This document shows, one piece after another, positions 1 through 8,389 of a stretch of DNA of 64,000 bases; position 1 is the first letter of the stretch; each line of letters begins with the position of its first letter. Below the pieces are notes generated by a model. That model ran no database searches. It worked only from the letters and a program-made list of their open reading frames with translations, and was not told the DNA's origin. Origin of the DNA: Mucilaginibacter terrae (GTDB taxonomy: Bacteria; Bacteroidota; Bacteroidia; Sphingobacteriales; Sphingobacteriaceae); the NCBI RefSeq assembly GCF_031951985.1, contig NZ_JAVLVU010000001.1, forward strand, positions 3,720,001-3,784,000, given 5' to 3'. The position numbers and the translations under genes are program-made.

Positions 1-96
1 AACTAATGTACAAAAATTGTGCAGTATTTGTAATTGAAACGCCGCCCGGGGCTGATTGTTACACTATTACGACTGAATTATTATAAATTAAAACAA

Positions 97-104
97 TACC
101 TTTG
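97..104 (+). promoter_or_regulatory. Possible -7 promoter box of the rhodanese gene
   Basis: The sequence TACCTTTG matches the Bacteroidota housekeeping -7 consensus TAnnTTTG and lies 21 nt before the start codon. No clear TTG -33 element is visible at the right spacing, so the call rests on one box. Confidence 0.4.
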
Positions 105-124
105 ACCTCAAAATTTAATTACCG

Positions 125-439
125 ATGAAAGAAGTAACTGTAGAAGACCTGCAAAGGATGAAGGAAAACGGCGAAGATTTTCAGCTTATTGACGTGCGCG
201 AAGATTTTGAATACCAGATGTCGAACCTTGAGGGCGAAAATATTCCGTTGAGCGGCGTGCTTATTGAGGCCGACAAAATTAGCCACGATAAACCGGTAGT
301 TATTATGTGCCGTAGCGGTAAGCGCAGCGCCATGGCCGTTATGCAGTTAGAGCAGCAAGGTTACGAAAACCTGTACAACTTAAAAGGCGGTATACTGGCC
401 TGGCAACAAGAAATTGATCCAACCATAAGCGTGTACTAA
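125..439 (+). CDS. Rhodanese-like domain protein
   Basis: A single-domain rhodanese of 104 residues, which should carry persulfide sulfur on a cysteine in the cytoplasm. The active-site loop CRSGKRS has its cysteine at residue 62, and the early LIDVRE motif and late LKGGILAW motif are typical of the fold. There is no signal peptide. The length is normal for stand-alone rhodaneses of the GlpE/PspE class. A small membrane protein gene starts 1 nt after its stop, so the two are probably co-transcribed. The sulfur acceptor cannot be told from the sequence. Confidence 0.9.
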   Translation: MKEVTVEDLQRMKENGEDFQLIDVREDFEYQMSNLEGENIPLSGVLIEADKISHDKPVVIMCRSGKRSAMAVMQLEQQGYENLYNLKGGILAWQQEIDPTISVY

Positions 440-440
440 A

Positions 441-644
441 ATGGCTTTAAAGCTTTTATTAAACGTACTTTATACCATTGGCATTTTGGTGAGCCTGTAT
501 ACCATTTACTGGGGTGTTACCAATGGCCGCTGGGAATTTATTGTGGGTGGTGCATTTGTGGGCATTATTTTCTTTTTGCTCAAAATAACGCTCATGAAAG
601 AGGTAAGGGCTATGCAAAAGCCGGTGCCTAAGGGTAAAAAATAA
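441..644 (+). CDS. Small two-helix membrane protein
   Basis: A 67-residue protein that I do not recognise by function. Two hydrophobic segments (about residues 5-24 and 34-52) are followed by a basic tail ending PKGKK, suggesting a small inner-membrane hairpin with a cytoplasmic C-terminus. It starts 1 nt after the rhodanese stop and so is probably translationally coupled to it. A palindromic repeat begins immediately after its stop codon. Confidence 0.65.
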   Translation: MALKLLLNVLYTIGILVSLYTIYWGVTNGRWEFIVGGAFVGIIFFLLKITLMKEVRAMQKPVPKGKK

Positions 645-645
645 C

Positions 646-755
646 CGTCATTGCGAGGAACGAAGCAATCTCTGCGGAGGACAGTCCGTTTGCATGTTCT
701 ACGCAGAGATTGCTTCGACGCCCCCGCTCTTACCCACTGCTGTCTCGCAATGACG
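646..755. repeat. MITE-like palindromic repeat, copy 1
   Basis: The element starts CGTCATTGCGAGG and ends with the reverse complement CTCGCAATGACG. Inner arms carry GAAGCAATCTCTGCG and its complement CGCAGAGATTGCTTC. It is one of six related copies in this window (others at 4811, 4915, 6638, 13177 and 54709). It contains no credible gene. Confidence 0.85.
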
Positions 756-796
756 TGGCTTATTTTAGCCCTCCCTCCCGGGGAGGGTTGCGGCAC

Positions 797-1417
797 TTAC
801 TTACTCTTACTCAAACCATCCACACTCGACGCATCATCAGGCTTAATTAACAGTGCTTGCTCAAAATACGGACGCGCTTGTTGTTTTTTACCGGCAAGTA
901 AATAACTCCAGGCCAGCATGTGGTTGCCATCATAATCAAACGGGTACAGGGTTACCACCTTTATAAAATATTGGGCGGCGGCATCGTACTGCTTACGGTA
1001 ATAATGAATAATGCCGGCCCAGTAATTGGCCTGTGTATTTTGCGGATCGGTTTTTAAAATGGCATTGTATTGAGCCAGCACCTTGTCGTTTTTTTCGAGC
1101 AGCGAAAGGGGTTTTACATAACCAAACCGCGCCTCGATGGCGTTTGGTTTGAGGTTAACCGCCTTGGCATAATAAGCTTCGGATGCGGTGTAGTTTTTAC
1201 TCAGAAAGTACAGCCATCCCAATCGAAGATTTGATTCATAATCGCTATCGCTGTAAAACGGCTTAATATCATTAATGGCTAAAATGTAATTCTTCTTACT
1301 CTCGTTGGTGTAGCTATTTTGATAAGCCTTTTGCATGGCCGCGGCCGATTGTGCCTGCACTTGTAAAGTAAGCAGGAGGCCTCCGGCTGCAAAAGCTATT
1401 CGTTTCAAAACTTCCAT
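797..1417 (-). CDS. Secreted TPR-repeat protein
   Basis: A 206-residue protein with a cleavable signal peptide (about residues 1-22, ending QVQAQ), so it is probably periplasmic. From about residue 60 on it consists of tetratricopeptide-like helices, with W/Y-G and P-ending repeat signatures such as AVNLKPN, ILKTDPQN and ALLIKPDD. TPR proteins act as protein-binding scaffolds; no enzyme domain is seen. It is the last gene of a three-gene minus-strand operon and its start overlaps the end of the barrel gene by 13 nt. A partnership with that barrel is inferred from the overlap. Confidence 0.8.
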   Translation of the reverse strand: MEVLKRIAFAAGGLLLTLQVQAQSAAAMQKAYQNSYTNESKKNYILAINDIKPFYSDSDYESNLRLGWLYFLSKNYTASEAYYAKAVNLKPNAIEARFGYVKPLSLLEKNDKVLAQYNAILKTDPQNTQANYWAGIIHYYRKQYDAAAQYFIKVVTLYPFDYDGNHMLAWSYLLAGKKQQARPYFEQALLIKPDDASSVDGLSKSK

Positions 1418-2595
1418 GTAAATCCTCCGGTTATTGAATGTTGATTATAATTGGTGGCGTGGTAATAATCGTCTTTACGTTCGTGTGTGTAATTTAAGTA
1501 CAATAAGGCGTGCCTGGTTAACTGCCAAAAACCTGTTGCGCCGGCCCTAAATTTAATAATATCCAACGCATTATATAGGTATAAACCATCGGCCTCAAGG
1601 TAGTTGTTTTGGCTGCCCAAAACAGCATTGGTTTCCATCCACAATTTTGGTGTAAGCTTAAAGCCAAATAACTGGCTAAATACGCCGTTGGTATTGTTAA
1701 TTTGATGCAATACCGAACCGCGTGTTATACTGTACAACGTTAAATTCCCTAACGGATATAAATTAAGTTGCGTATTGTACTGCCGCACATTATTATTGGT
1801 TATAGTACCCGAGCTAACATCGGCCTGTAAATCAAAATAAGGATGACTGTACTTTAATCCCAGTAAGGCAATATGGCTGTGATAAGTGGTTCGTTCGTAT
1901 TTGGTGTTAAGGTAATGGTACGCTCCCCAAACAGCCAGCTTGTTACTCATGGTATAGCCCAGCTTGCCAAAATACTCGGCCTGATGAACCGAATTGCTGC
2001 GTACCTGCTGCAGGGGATAAGGCAGGTACGCAGGGAAGCGATAATTAATGCTTTGGCCAAAGTACGCTACCGATTGATCTAACTGAAACCTCCAGCCTAA
2101 ACGGTTGGCCAGGTTAACCCTCGAGTACACGCCATTGCCCCGTAGTTTAATGATTGGTACTTTAATACTGGTTTCAAATCCGGCCTGTAAGAGGCCGTAC
2201 GGGGTCAGTTTTTCCTCCTCAAGCGTTGCCTTACCCAAATAGCTTACATGATAATAGGCCGATGCATTACGGTTTAAGTATATATTACACAAATAGCTGT
2301 AATACCTTGCCGTAGAATTATGCGAATCATCGGCCAGTACCACGTGATATTGTTGGAGAGCTGCGCTATAATTTTGGAGCTCGAACTCGGCATAGGCCAC
2401 GCGTAAACGCAATTGCGGAAAATCGGTGCCCGAGGCAATTACTTTTTGCCCGTAATTAACCAGTTCCTGCCAGGCGGCCGACTGGTATTGAGCCAGTGAC
2501 ACGCTATCGGCCTCCACAAAGTTAATTTGTTGTGCACGCGCTGATAGCCACACTGCGCAGCACAAAAACGCTAATAAGTACTTACGGTATACCAT
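1405..2595 (-). CDS. YaiO-like TPR plus outer-membrane beta-barrel protein
   Basis: A 396-residue protein with a signal peptide (about residues 1-21), a short TPR-like helical part to about residue 125, and then alternating amphipathic beta strands rich in Tyr and Asn. It ends with the aromatic residue expected of an outer-membrane barrel (GGFTWKF). This order matches the YaiO family. Its start overlaps the urea-transporter/M23 gene by 25 nt and the TPR gene overlaps its end, so all three are one operon. The substrate is unknown; an envelope role beside the periplasmic peptidase is inferred. Confidence 0.75.
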   Translation of the reverse strand: MVYRKYLLAFLCCAVWLSARAQQINFVEADSVSLAQYQSAAWQELVNYGQKVIASGTDFPQLRLRVAYAEFELQNYSAALQQYHVVLADDSHNSTARYYSYLCNIYLNRNASAYYHVSYLGKATLEEEKLTPYGLLQAGFETSIKVPIIKLRGNGVYSRVNLANRLGWRFQLDQSVAYFGQSINYRFPAYLPYPLQQVRSNSVHQAEYFGKLGYTMSNKLAVWGAYHYLNTKYERTTYHSHIALLGLKYSHPYFDLQADVSSGTITNNNVRQYNTQLNLYPLGNLTLYSITRGSVLHQINNTNGVFSQLFGFKLTPKLWMETNAVLGSQNNYLEADGLYLYNALDIIKFRAGATGFWQLTRHALLYLNYTHERKDDYYHATNYNQHSITGGFTWKF

Positions 2596-4775
2596 TGTGC
2601 TTCTGTTTTTTGCTTATTGCGGGTAAGTGTAAATCCGGCCACCCCATTGTTATCTATTTGTATGCAAGCCTCCATAACCTGCTTTTTACTACCGGCTGTT
2701 TCCTGGTATTCTGTTGCGTGAATGATGATTTTATTATGCTGATGCTGGCTGCAGCTTTGATAGCCACGCCTGTTAAAACGGTAAAACGGCGCAACCAAAT
2801 CATGCAGCCACATGCCTATATGGGAGCCTTCCATTTGCAGCGGGTAGCTATCGGTAACGGTGGCCACATTGCCTACGCTATAAACCACGCGATAGGCGGC
2901 CAGGTAAAAGCTATACAATAACGATGATTGGTTGCCAAAAAAACTGGTAAAGTAAAACGAGGTATCGTTATTAACGAAGTAAGCCATCGAATCATCCTGC
3001 ACACTGTACAAGTAGGTATGGTTAAGCGAATCGGTATGTACTTCCCAGGTTTGGGTTTCTCCATTAGCGGTAACCATGCTGGCAGTGTAACCCGGTTGCA
3101 AACTAAAAGCCGCTTTAAGCATTGGGTTAATTTCGAGGGAGCTAACCACTGTTCCGGCTTCGGGTATTTTAAAATTAAAGAGTTTTTCATCAGCACCCTG
3201 TTTGCCAATGTAAGCAGCAAAAGGGTATGGCACAGTACGCGATCCAATGTAAGGTGCAGCCTGTGCCTGGAAATGCAAATGCGGTAGGGGCGAGCGGCCG
3301 GAGTTTCCGCACAGAGCCAGTAAATCGCCCTGCTTAACAAAATCGCCCACGTTAACCTTTGCCGAATATTGTTTTAAATGCGATACCTGCGTGTACAAGC
3401 CGCTAAGGTGACGGATGACGATACAATTACCCCAGTTTTGTACGGTGTTTACCTGTCCAATTTCATTGTCGGGCACGTGGTTAATCAAGGAGTCCACCAC
3501 GCCATCGGCGCAAGCTAAAACGGGTTTGCCAAAACAATAAAAGTGTTCTGGAAGGGTGGCATCGGGCAGGTGGCTTTGGCCGTCTTCGTCCAGTATGGCA
3601 AAATCCAGCGCATGCGCCCAGCCGCCTTTGTGGGTAATATCGCCGTGATACCCCTGGGTAACCGTCCAGCTGCCCATAAACGGCAGATTTAGCTTAAAGT
3701 ACTGTGCATCGTGCTGGCGTTCGCGGTTGTTATAGTATTGGTATAAATTGGTTTCGGGCGAGTAATGCTGCACGGGTGTTAACTGTAATCTGCCGGGATT
3801 TGCCCGTAGTATAAAAAAGTACAACAATGATAAGGTGATAATGCAAAACGGTAATGATAGCACCGGCAAACTGTAAATACTCAACATTTTGGTACAGGCG
3901 CCCACCACCAAAAAGGCCACCGGTACACCCACCACCGCCCACAGGTACGACCGCCACGATGGTATCAGGAAGAACCCGCCGATAGCCACCGTAACCATCA
4001 TAAAGTTAACCCCTAAGTGGTAGTGGCTAACCCCATCAGGATATATATGAGTAAGGCCGTTGAGCAGGCAGGCCGCAGCAAAACCCAGCACCAGTAAGCT
4101 AAAACTAATGCGCGAGTGAATAAACAAGCCAATGCTCATCACAATACCCGCCATTACATTATCCTGAAACAGCACCGCACTTAATGCCCTGAAGAAAAGA
4201 CTTACGGTAGGTGGTAAAGGCATTTGATTAAACCCGGCAAAAAGCATGTTAGCGCTGCTATGATAACCGGGCGATAGCTCGTTGAGCATATAGCTTTCTT
4301 TAGGTAACAGCCCCATTTCGGTATAACCGGTTACGGCCGAAAGCAACAGCCAGAAAGCCAGTACAAAAGGCAATGATAATGCAGGCAAGCCATATTTACC
4401 TAACCAGGCCGTTAACGTAACTGATAGCACCACCGTTATTACACATGCTGCCCCCAGCCAAAGCCAAAAAGCTGTATTGTAATAATAGAAGGTACCTAAC
4501 CCAATCCCTAACAGCAGCGAGTTAAACGTATAGAGCCCCGCTTGAATATTTTCTTTAACAAACCCCAACGCGTTTACCAGTAACAAACTTGCGCATACTG
4601 CCACCAAACCACTTAACCCCGCCGCCGGGTTAAAAAACGACACCACTACCAGCAAAGCACCCAGCACACTATTTTGCGAAAAAAACAAAATAGCATAGCT
4701 GTTGAGCAGCGCCTGGAAGAAGTGTAGTATGCGTTTTTTCAATTGTTTATCGGTTTGTTGTTTGTGAGGACACAA
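2571..4775 (-). CDS. Urea transporter fused to M23 peptidase domain
   Basis: A 734-residue two-domain protein. Residues about 13-325 carry roughly ten membrane helices with UT-family features, including the FNSLLLGIGLG segment near residue 84 and a second-half repeat with the motif SVSL-like FFRALSAVLF. Residues about 370-515 are an M23 (LytM-type) metallopeptidase domain, with H382/H388 and D391 in a GWAHALDF segment, H466 in VSHL, and the HLH ligands at 499-501. About 220 further residues follow. Zinc ligands look intact, so the domain may cut peptidoglycan or a cell-wall peptide. There is no ATG start: the TTG at 4775 lies in a hairpin, and a TTG twelve codons in (4742) is a good alternative. 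Confidence 0.85.
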   Translation of the reverse strand: MCPHKQQTDKQLKKRILHFFQALLNSYAILFFSQNSVLGALLVVVSFFNPAAGLSGLVAVCASLLLVNALGFVKENIQAGLYTFNSLLLGIGLGTFYYYNTAFWLWLGAACVITVVLSVTLTAWLGKYGLPALSLPFVLAFWLLLSAVTGYTEMGLLPKESYMLNELSPGYHSSANMLFAGFNQMPLPPTVSLFFRALSAVLFQDNVMAGIVMSIGLFIHSRISFSLLVLGFAAACLLNGLTHIYPDGVSHYHLGVNFMMVTVAIGGFFLIPSWRSYLWAVVGVPVAFLVVGACTKMLSIYSLPVLSLPFCIITLSLLYFFILRANPGRLQLTPVQHYSPETNLYQYYNNRERQHDAQYFKLNLPFMGSWTVTQGYHGDITHKGGWAHALDFAILDEDGQSHLPDATLPEHFYCFGKPVLACADGVVDSLINHVPDNEIGQVNTVQNWGNCIVIRHLSGLYTQVSHLKQYSAKVNVGDFVKQGDLLALCGNSGRSPLPHLHFQAQAAPYIGSRTVPYPFAAYIGKQGADEKLFNFKIPEAGTVVSSLEINPMLKAAFSLQPGYTASMVTANGETQTWEVHTDSLNHTYLYSVQDDSMAYFVNNDTSFYFTSFFGNQSSLLYSFYLAAYRVVYSVGNVATVTDSYPLQMEGSHIGMWLHDLVAPFYRFNRRGYQSCSQHQHNKIIIHATEYQETAGSKKQVMEACIQIDNNGVAGFTLTRNKQKTEAQWYTVSTY

Positions 4776-4810
4776 ACAACGGCGTTTATTTTCTTTCTTT
4801 ATAATTTCAT

Positions 4811-4895
4811 GTCATTGCGAGCGACAGCGTGGCAATCTCCTCATGCAAGGTTGTTCAGCCATTCTGGTGGAGATTGCTTCGTACCTCGCAATGAC
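4811..4895. repeat. MITE-like palindromic repeat, copy 2
   Basis: This copy starts GTCATTGCGAG and ends CTCGCAATGAC, with inner arms GGCAATCTCC and GGAGATTGC. It lies upstream of the urea-transporter/M23 operon, 20 nt from copy 3. Confidence 0.8.
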
Positions 4896-4914
4896 ACATT
4901 TTTTTATTTTATCA

Positions 4915-5054
4915 CGTCATTGCGAGGCGGGGGCGGACTGTGCGTTTGGAGCCGAAGCAATCTCCGAGTGCTGTATAGTAACCTATGTTTGTGCTACTAA
5001 CTCCCGGATTGCTTCGACGGCTTCAGCTCATGCCCTTACTGTCTCGCAATGACG
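4915..5054. repeat. MITE-like palindromic repeat, copy 3
   Basis: The longest copy in the window, about 140 bp. It opens with CGTCATTGCGAGG and closes with CTCGCAATGACG; the inner arms carry GAAGCAATCTCCGAG and the matching GGATTGCTTC. Copies 2 and 3 fill almost the whole 304-nt gap between the transporter and decarboxylase genes. Confidence 0.8.
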
Positions 5055-5079
5055 TGTTCTTTATTTCTCAAAGTGCTTC

Positions 5080-6447
5080 CTACCGGGGAGGATTCAAAAC
5101 AGGTTCCAAATGCACCGGCACCTGCTCCATCATTTCTATATATTCTAAATTTTCGGGTTTACGTATTTGGTGCGGCTGGCCCTGCTCATCAATCATGACC
5201 ACGGCCGGGCGGGTGGTAATAAACTGCATCCACTGCGTCATGTTGTAGGCGCCAACTTTGTGTACTACCACGTTATCGCCTGCTTCCATCAAGGGTAGGT
5301 GGGCACTTTCGCGAACCATGTCAATGTTCATGCACAGCGGGCCATACAGTACCACATCTTCGGTATGTTGGCTGCCATCCTGCGCGGGGCTAATCTGGTG
5401 GTCGTACCAAAAGGCGGTAAACAACGTATTTACCCCGAAGTTAAGTACCATTGCACGGCGGCCATCGCTCAGGCGCTTATTAGCAACTACACTGCCCAGC
5501 AGGTAACCGGCATCGTCAATCAAAGCGCGACCTGTTTCCAATATCAGCAAAGGCAGTTCATCCTGCTTAAAGCCGAAGTTTAGTATAGTTGTAGTAATTG
5601 CCTCTGCAAAATCATCAACCAATTGTACGGTATCTACCCCCGGCAAATAAGCACCTTTTAAGGTATTGGTAGACGGAAAACCACCGCCCATATCTAAATA
5701 CTGTATAGGGTTTTGTAGTTCGGTGCGGCAACGCATAAGCAAATCGCACATTTTACCAGCGGCTACGACATATGCCGCTGTTGACAGCATAAACGTACCA
5801 ATATGGCAATGCAAGCCCACCAGCTGCATTTTGCCCGAAGCCACAATTTTGCCCATGGCATTCCAGGCCTGTCCGTTCTCGTAATTAAAGCCAAAGCGGT
5901 CCCATTGCGGGTAAACGCCCGTATCCATATTTACGCGGATGGCCACTCGGGGTTGTATATTCACCTCGTTGCACAGTTCAATGAGGTTAAACAATTCATC
6001 AAAGTTATCGATGTGGATTAACGAATTATTCTCCATGGCCAGCAGCAAATCTTCGCGGCGCTTTTCGGGGCCGTTAAATATGATCTGGTTGCCGGCAACG
6101 CCATTACCTAAAGCCTTGCGGTACTCAAAGCCCGACACCACCTCGGCCCAGCTCCCTTCCTGGTGAAAAACCTGGCAAACGGCATTGAGGTAGTTGGTTT
6201 TATAGCTCCAGGCAAACTGTACCCGTGGGTAACGGGTTTTAAATGCCCGCGCCGCAGCACGGTAGTTACGCCTGATCTGCCGCTCCGAAAGCACAAACAC
6301 AGGCGAGCCAAACTGGGCCAGCAAACTTGCTACCGGCACACCGTCAATATGCTTAACCGGCTGTACGTTACTGCTCGTCCCAAATTTGTTCATCGACCCT
6401 ATGTTCATCTTGCGAATGAACGGCCTTTCATATTTTAATTTTTGCAT
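5080..6447 (-). CDS. PLP-dependent decarboxylase, LysA/alanine-racemase fold
   Basis: A 455-residue fold-type III PLP enzyme related to diaminopimelate, ornithine and arginine decarboxylases. The PLP lysine is K83 in WSYKTN. HCHIGT near residue 225, the glycine loop GGGFP, and ETGRALID complete the cofactor site. The usual GPxCES signature of diaminopimelate decarboxylase reads GPLCMNID here, so the substrate probably differs from meso-diaminopimelate. The first 30 residues are an extra conserved-looking tail (MNKFG). It follows the ATP-grasp and PqqD genes on the same strand but is separated from them by 303 nt of repeats. The product is inferred to act with those two; the substrate is unknown. 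Confidence 0.8.
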   Translation of the reverse strand: MQKLKYERPFIRKMNIGSMNKFGTSSNVQPVKHIDGVPVASLLAQFGSPVFVLSERQIRRNYRAAARAFKTRYPRVQFAWSYKTNYLNAVCQVFHQEGSWAEVVSGFEYRKALGNGVAGNQIIFNGPEKRREDLLLAMENNSLIHIDNFDELFNLIELCNEVNIQPRVAIRVNMDTGVYPQWDRFGFNYENGQAWNAMGKIVASGKMQLVGLHCHIGTFMLSTAAYVVAAGKMCDLLMRCRTELQNPIQYLDMGGGFPSTNTLKGAYLPGVDTVQLVDDFAEAITTTILNFGFKQDELPLLILETGRALIDDAGYLLGSVVANKRLSDGRRAMVLNFGVNTLFTAFWYDHQISPAQDGSQHTEDVVLYGPLCMNIDMVRESAHLPLMEAGDNVVVHKVGAYNMTQWMQFITTRPAVVMIDEQGQPHQIRKPENLEYIEMMEQVPVHLEPVLNPPR

Positions 6448-6521
6448 TGCAAAAAGGTTAAATCACGTTTTCTTTTATCATTTGTAGAGGCACAATAGTT
6501 TTTGTCTCTTTTCGATAATCA

Positions 6522-6635
6522 TGGGCGTTTCCGCCTCAGGCGGCCCGGGCTATCCGCTGCAAGTCCTCGTTTCGCTCTGCTGCACTCCGGGCTTTACGCT
6601 ACTATCCCTAACGCAAGCTTCGGCCACTTTCGACC
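6522..6635. repeat. GC-rich intergenic repeat with CCGCCTCAGGCGG palindrome
   Basis: A GC-rich block much richer in G and C than its surroundings. It contains the palindrome CCGCCTCAGGCGG. A similar CCGCCTGAGGCGG palindrome sits in another intergenic repeat near 25890. From memory, such blocks are dispersed in Sphingobacteriaceae genomes. No coding potential was seen. Confidence 0.5.
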
Positions 6636-6637
6636 TC

Positions 6638-6725
6638 CGTCATTGCGAGGAATGAAGCAATCTCTGAACTATACCAGTTAGGCTGCTTGTCCTACGCAGG
6701 GATTGCTTCGTTCCTCGCAATGACG
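6638..6725. repeat. MITE-like palindromic repeat, copy 4
   Basis: It begins CGTCATTGCGAGGAATGAAG and ends CTCGCAATGACG, with inner arms GCAATCTCTG and CAGGGATTGC. It sits between the ATP-grasp and decarboxylase genes. Confidence 0.85.
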
Positions 6726-6750
6726 GTTTTATTTAAAATTCCGAAACCTC

Positions 6751-7803
6751 CTAAAGCTCTCCAAACGCCGATAGCTGTTGAAACTCGCTCACATCCGTCA
6801 CGTGGTCCCAGGCATAGCGGATGAAAATTTTGCCAACTTTATAATCAGTAAAGGGTTCAACCGGTTGTCCCAAAGCCATTTTTACCAATGCTGCAGGCTG
6901 ATTTTGCCCCGCCGCAGCCGTTAAATATATCCATGCCGGGAAACGAGGGTTTACTTCCATAATAAAAAGCTTGCCGTTGTTATCGCGCATTATTTCCAGT
7001 TCAAAGCCGCCGCGCCAGTGGGTGGCCTGTGTAAAATCACGGGCCACTTGTAGCAAGCTGTCATCTTGTATAGTAATACCTGCCCAGGCCTTGCCCTTAT
7101 CGGTTATATATAGTTTGCGCATGGGCACAATACTCAGGGTATTACCCTGGCCGTTGCCTAAGGCAGCTACGTTTATTTCGGTTCCTTTAACAAATTCCTG
7201 AACTATAACCGGTGTACCCCAACGCGCGCTTAAATGGTAAAATGCTTTTTTAGCCTGATCAATATTGTACACCACCTGTGCCTCGTAAAACCGGCCTTTA
7301 ACCACCATGGGGTAATTCAATTCTTCGGCAACTTTAATTAGATCATTTGCATGGTGTATGTTTTTTGATTGCGGCACGTGCAGGTTGTACTTTTTACCAA
7401 ATGCCGATAGGTTGAGCTTATCGCGGGCATCCAACTGCTCGTGAGAGGGTAAAAATGTATGTATGCCCATTAAGCGCAACTGTGCGCTTACCTTAATAAA
7501 GTTATATAGCTCGGCATCAAAATTAGGTATCAGCACATCCATATGTTCAATGGTTTGAATGTGCTCCAAACGTTCAACCAGTGCTTGTACCCCGGCCGAT
7601 GGATAGGGGATATGATAGGTTTTATCAACCCAATCGTGCAGGTAAGCACCCGGTTCTAACGACTCGTATGCTAAACCAATAATGCGCACATTGCCTAACC
7701 CCTCGCGCAAGGCCCGTATAACGGCCACGCCAGGGCCCGGACTATCAATGGCATTGAGCCCGGTAACACCAATAACTAAGGGTTGAGTAGAGGTTTCGGT
7801 CAT
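6751..7803 (-). CDS. ATP-grasp domain protein
   Basis: A 350-residue ATP-grasp enzyme, a family that activates a carboxylate as acyl phosphate and joins it to an amine or thiol. An N-terminal Rossmann-like part begins VIGVTGLN. The ATP-binding lysine lies in YPMVVKGRF, the hinge is VIVQEFVKGTEINV, and the metal-binding acidic residues are in FELEIM and FIMEVNPRFPAW. It starts 8 nt after the PqqD-like gene and is clearly in its operon. The fold resembles CarB/PylC-type ligases rather than D-Ala ligase. Substrates are unknown; joining an amino acid to a carrier peptide is one guess from the context. Confidence 0.85.
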   Translation of the reverse strand: MTETSTQPLVIGVTGLNAIDSPGPGVAVIRALREGLGNVRIIGLAYESLEPGAYLHDWVDKTYHIPYPSAGVQALVERLEHIQTIEHMDVLIPNFDAELYNFIKVSAQLRLMGIHTFLPSHEQLDARDKLNLSAFGKKYNLHVPQSKNIHHANDLIKVAEELNYPMVVKGRFYEAQVVYNIDQAKKAFYHLSARWGTPVIVQEFVKGTEINVAALGNGQGNTLSIVPMRKLYITDKGKAWAGITIQDDSLLQVARDFTQATHWRGGFELEIMRDNNGKLFIMEVNPRFPAWIYLTAAAGQNQPAALVKMALGQPVEPFTDYKVGKIFIRYAWDHVTDVSEFQQLSAFGEL

Positions 7804-7811
7804 ACGCAGGT

Positions 7812-8054
7812 TCAGGCTTCAAGCAGGTTGGCTTCTTTGAGTTGTAAAATCCAGTCTTCCCAGTCGCGGTTAAGTTGAGCGGGTTCTACATCGTATTTAT
7901 TTAATAACTGCTGTTTAACTTCATCTGATGAATGCCCGGCTTTCATCAGGGCCAGTATATCGGCCGCAATGGCATTGCCCGAAAATGAATCGCCCGTGGC
8001 GGGGTTAAATATAAACCCGTTCTCGCTGGTGGCAATATTCTTCTTCAGTTTCAT
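7812..8054 (-). CDS. PqqD-like peptide-binding protein
   Basis: An 80-residue PqqD-family protein. The pattern GFIFNPATGDSFSGN, then ILALMKAGHS, then LLNKYDVEP and DWEDWILQL matches the PqqD winged-helix fold that presents leader peptides to RiPP-modifying enzymes. It is the first gene of the cassette, with the ATP-grasp gene 8 nt downstream. No radical-SAM partner is present, unlike in pyrroloquinoline quinone synthesis, and no precursor peptide could be identified nearby. Its role as a peptide or carrier adaptor is inferred from the family. Confidence 0.85.
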   Translation of the reverse strand: MKLKKNIATSENGFIFNPATGDSFSGNAIAADILALMKAGHSSDEVKQQLLNKYDVEPAQLNRDWEDWILQLKEANLLEA

Positions 8055-8077
8055 CAGTTTATGGGTTATGGTAGCTA

Positions 8078-8085
8078 CAAAGCTA
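8078..8085 (-). promoter_or_regulatory. Possible -7 box of the PqqD/ATP-grasp operon
   Basis: On the minus strand the bases read TAGCTTTG, matching TAnnTTTG, 23 nt upstream of the start codon. No TTG is found at the normal -33 distance. Confidence 0.4.
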
Positions 8086-8122
8086 ATATTTTATTGCTGC
8101 GGTGATTGTTCTTCTCTTAACC

Positions 8123-8162
8123 AAAAAAAATCCGACATGATAATTATTACAACCATGCCGGA
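8123..8162 (-). terminator. Rho-independent terminator after tatA
   Basis: On the minus strand TCCGGCATG pairs with CATGTCGGA (one mismatch) and is followed by eight T residues. It lies 40 nt past the tatA stop and separates tatA from the PqqD operon. Confidence 0.8.
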
Positions 8163-8201
8163 CTTCAATCACTCACTCTGCTTACTTATGCATTAACGTG
8201 C

Positions 8202-8342
8202 TCAGGCTTCACCCTTGGCATCATTAAACTCTTTTACGCCGCGGCCTAAGCCACGCATTAATTCGGGTAGTTTTTTGCCGCCAAAAAGCAATAGTATGGC
8301 TGCCACAATCAGTATCAGCTCCGGTGTTCCTAATCCGCCCAT
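8202..8342 (-). CDS. tatA: Sec-independent translocase subunit TatA
   Basis: A short ORF of 46 codons. The protein starts [20 protein letters not shown], followed by the hinge FGGKKLPEL and the amphipathic helix [11 protein letters not shown], the standard TatA/E layout. TatA forms the pore of the twin-arginine pathway, which exports folded proteins across the inner membrane. The acidic tail is cut to DAKGEA, making this one of the shorter TatA forms. No tatC is in the window. A dioxygenase with a Tat-like signal is encoded 1.5 kb upstream. Confidence 0.9.
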   Translation of the reverse strand: MGGLGTPELILIVAAILLLFGGKKLPELMRGLGRGVKEFNDAKGEA

Positions 8343-8389
8343 AATTTTTTAGATTTATATATGTTATACTAAACGTAGTTGCTCTCTTT

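Noticed and set aside
651..905. 84-codon plus-strand ORF beginning in a repeat
   Set aside because: It runs through the palindromic repeat and into the antisense of the TPR gene; similar ORFs arise in other repeat copies.
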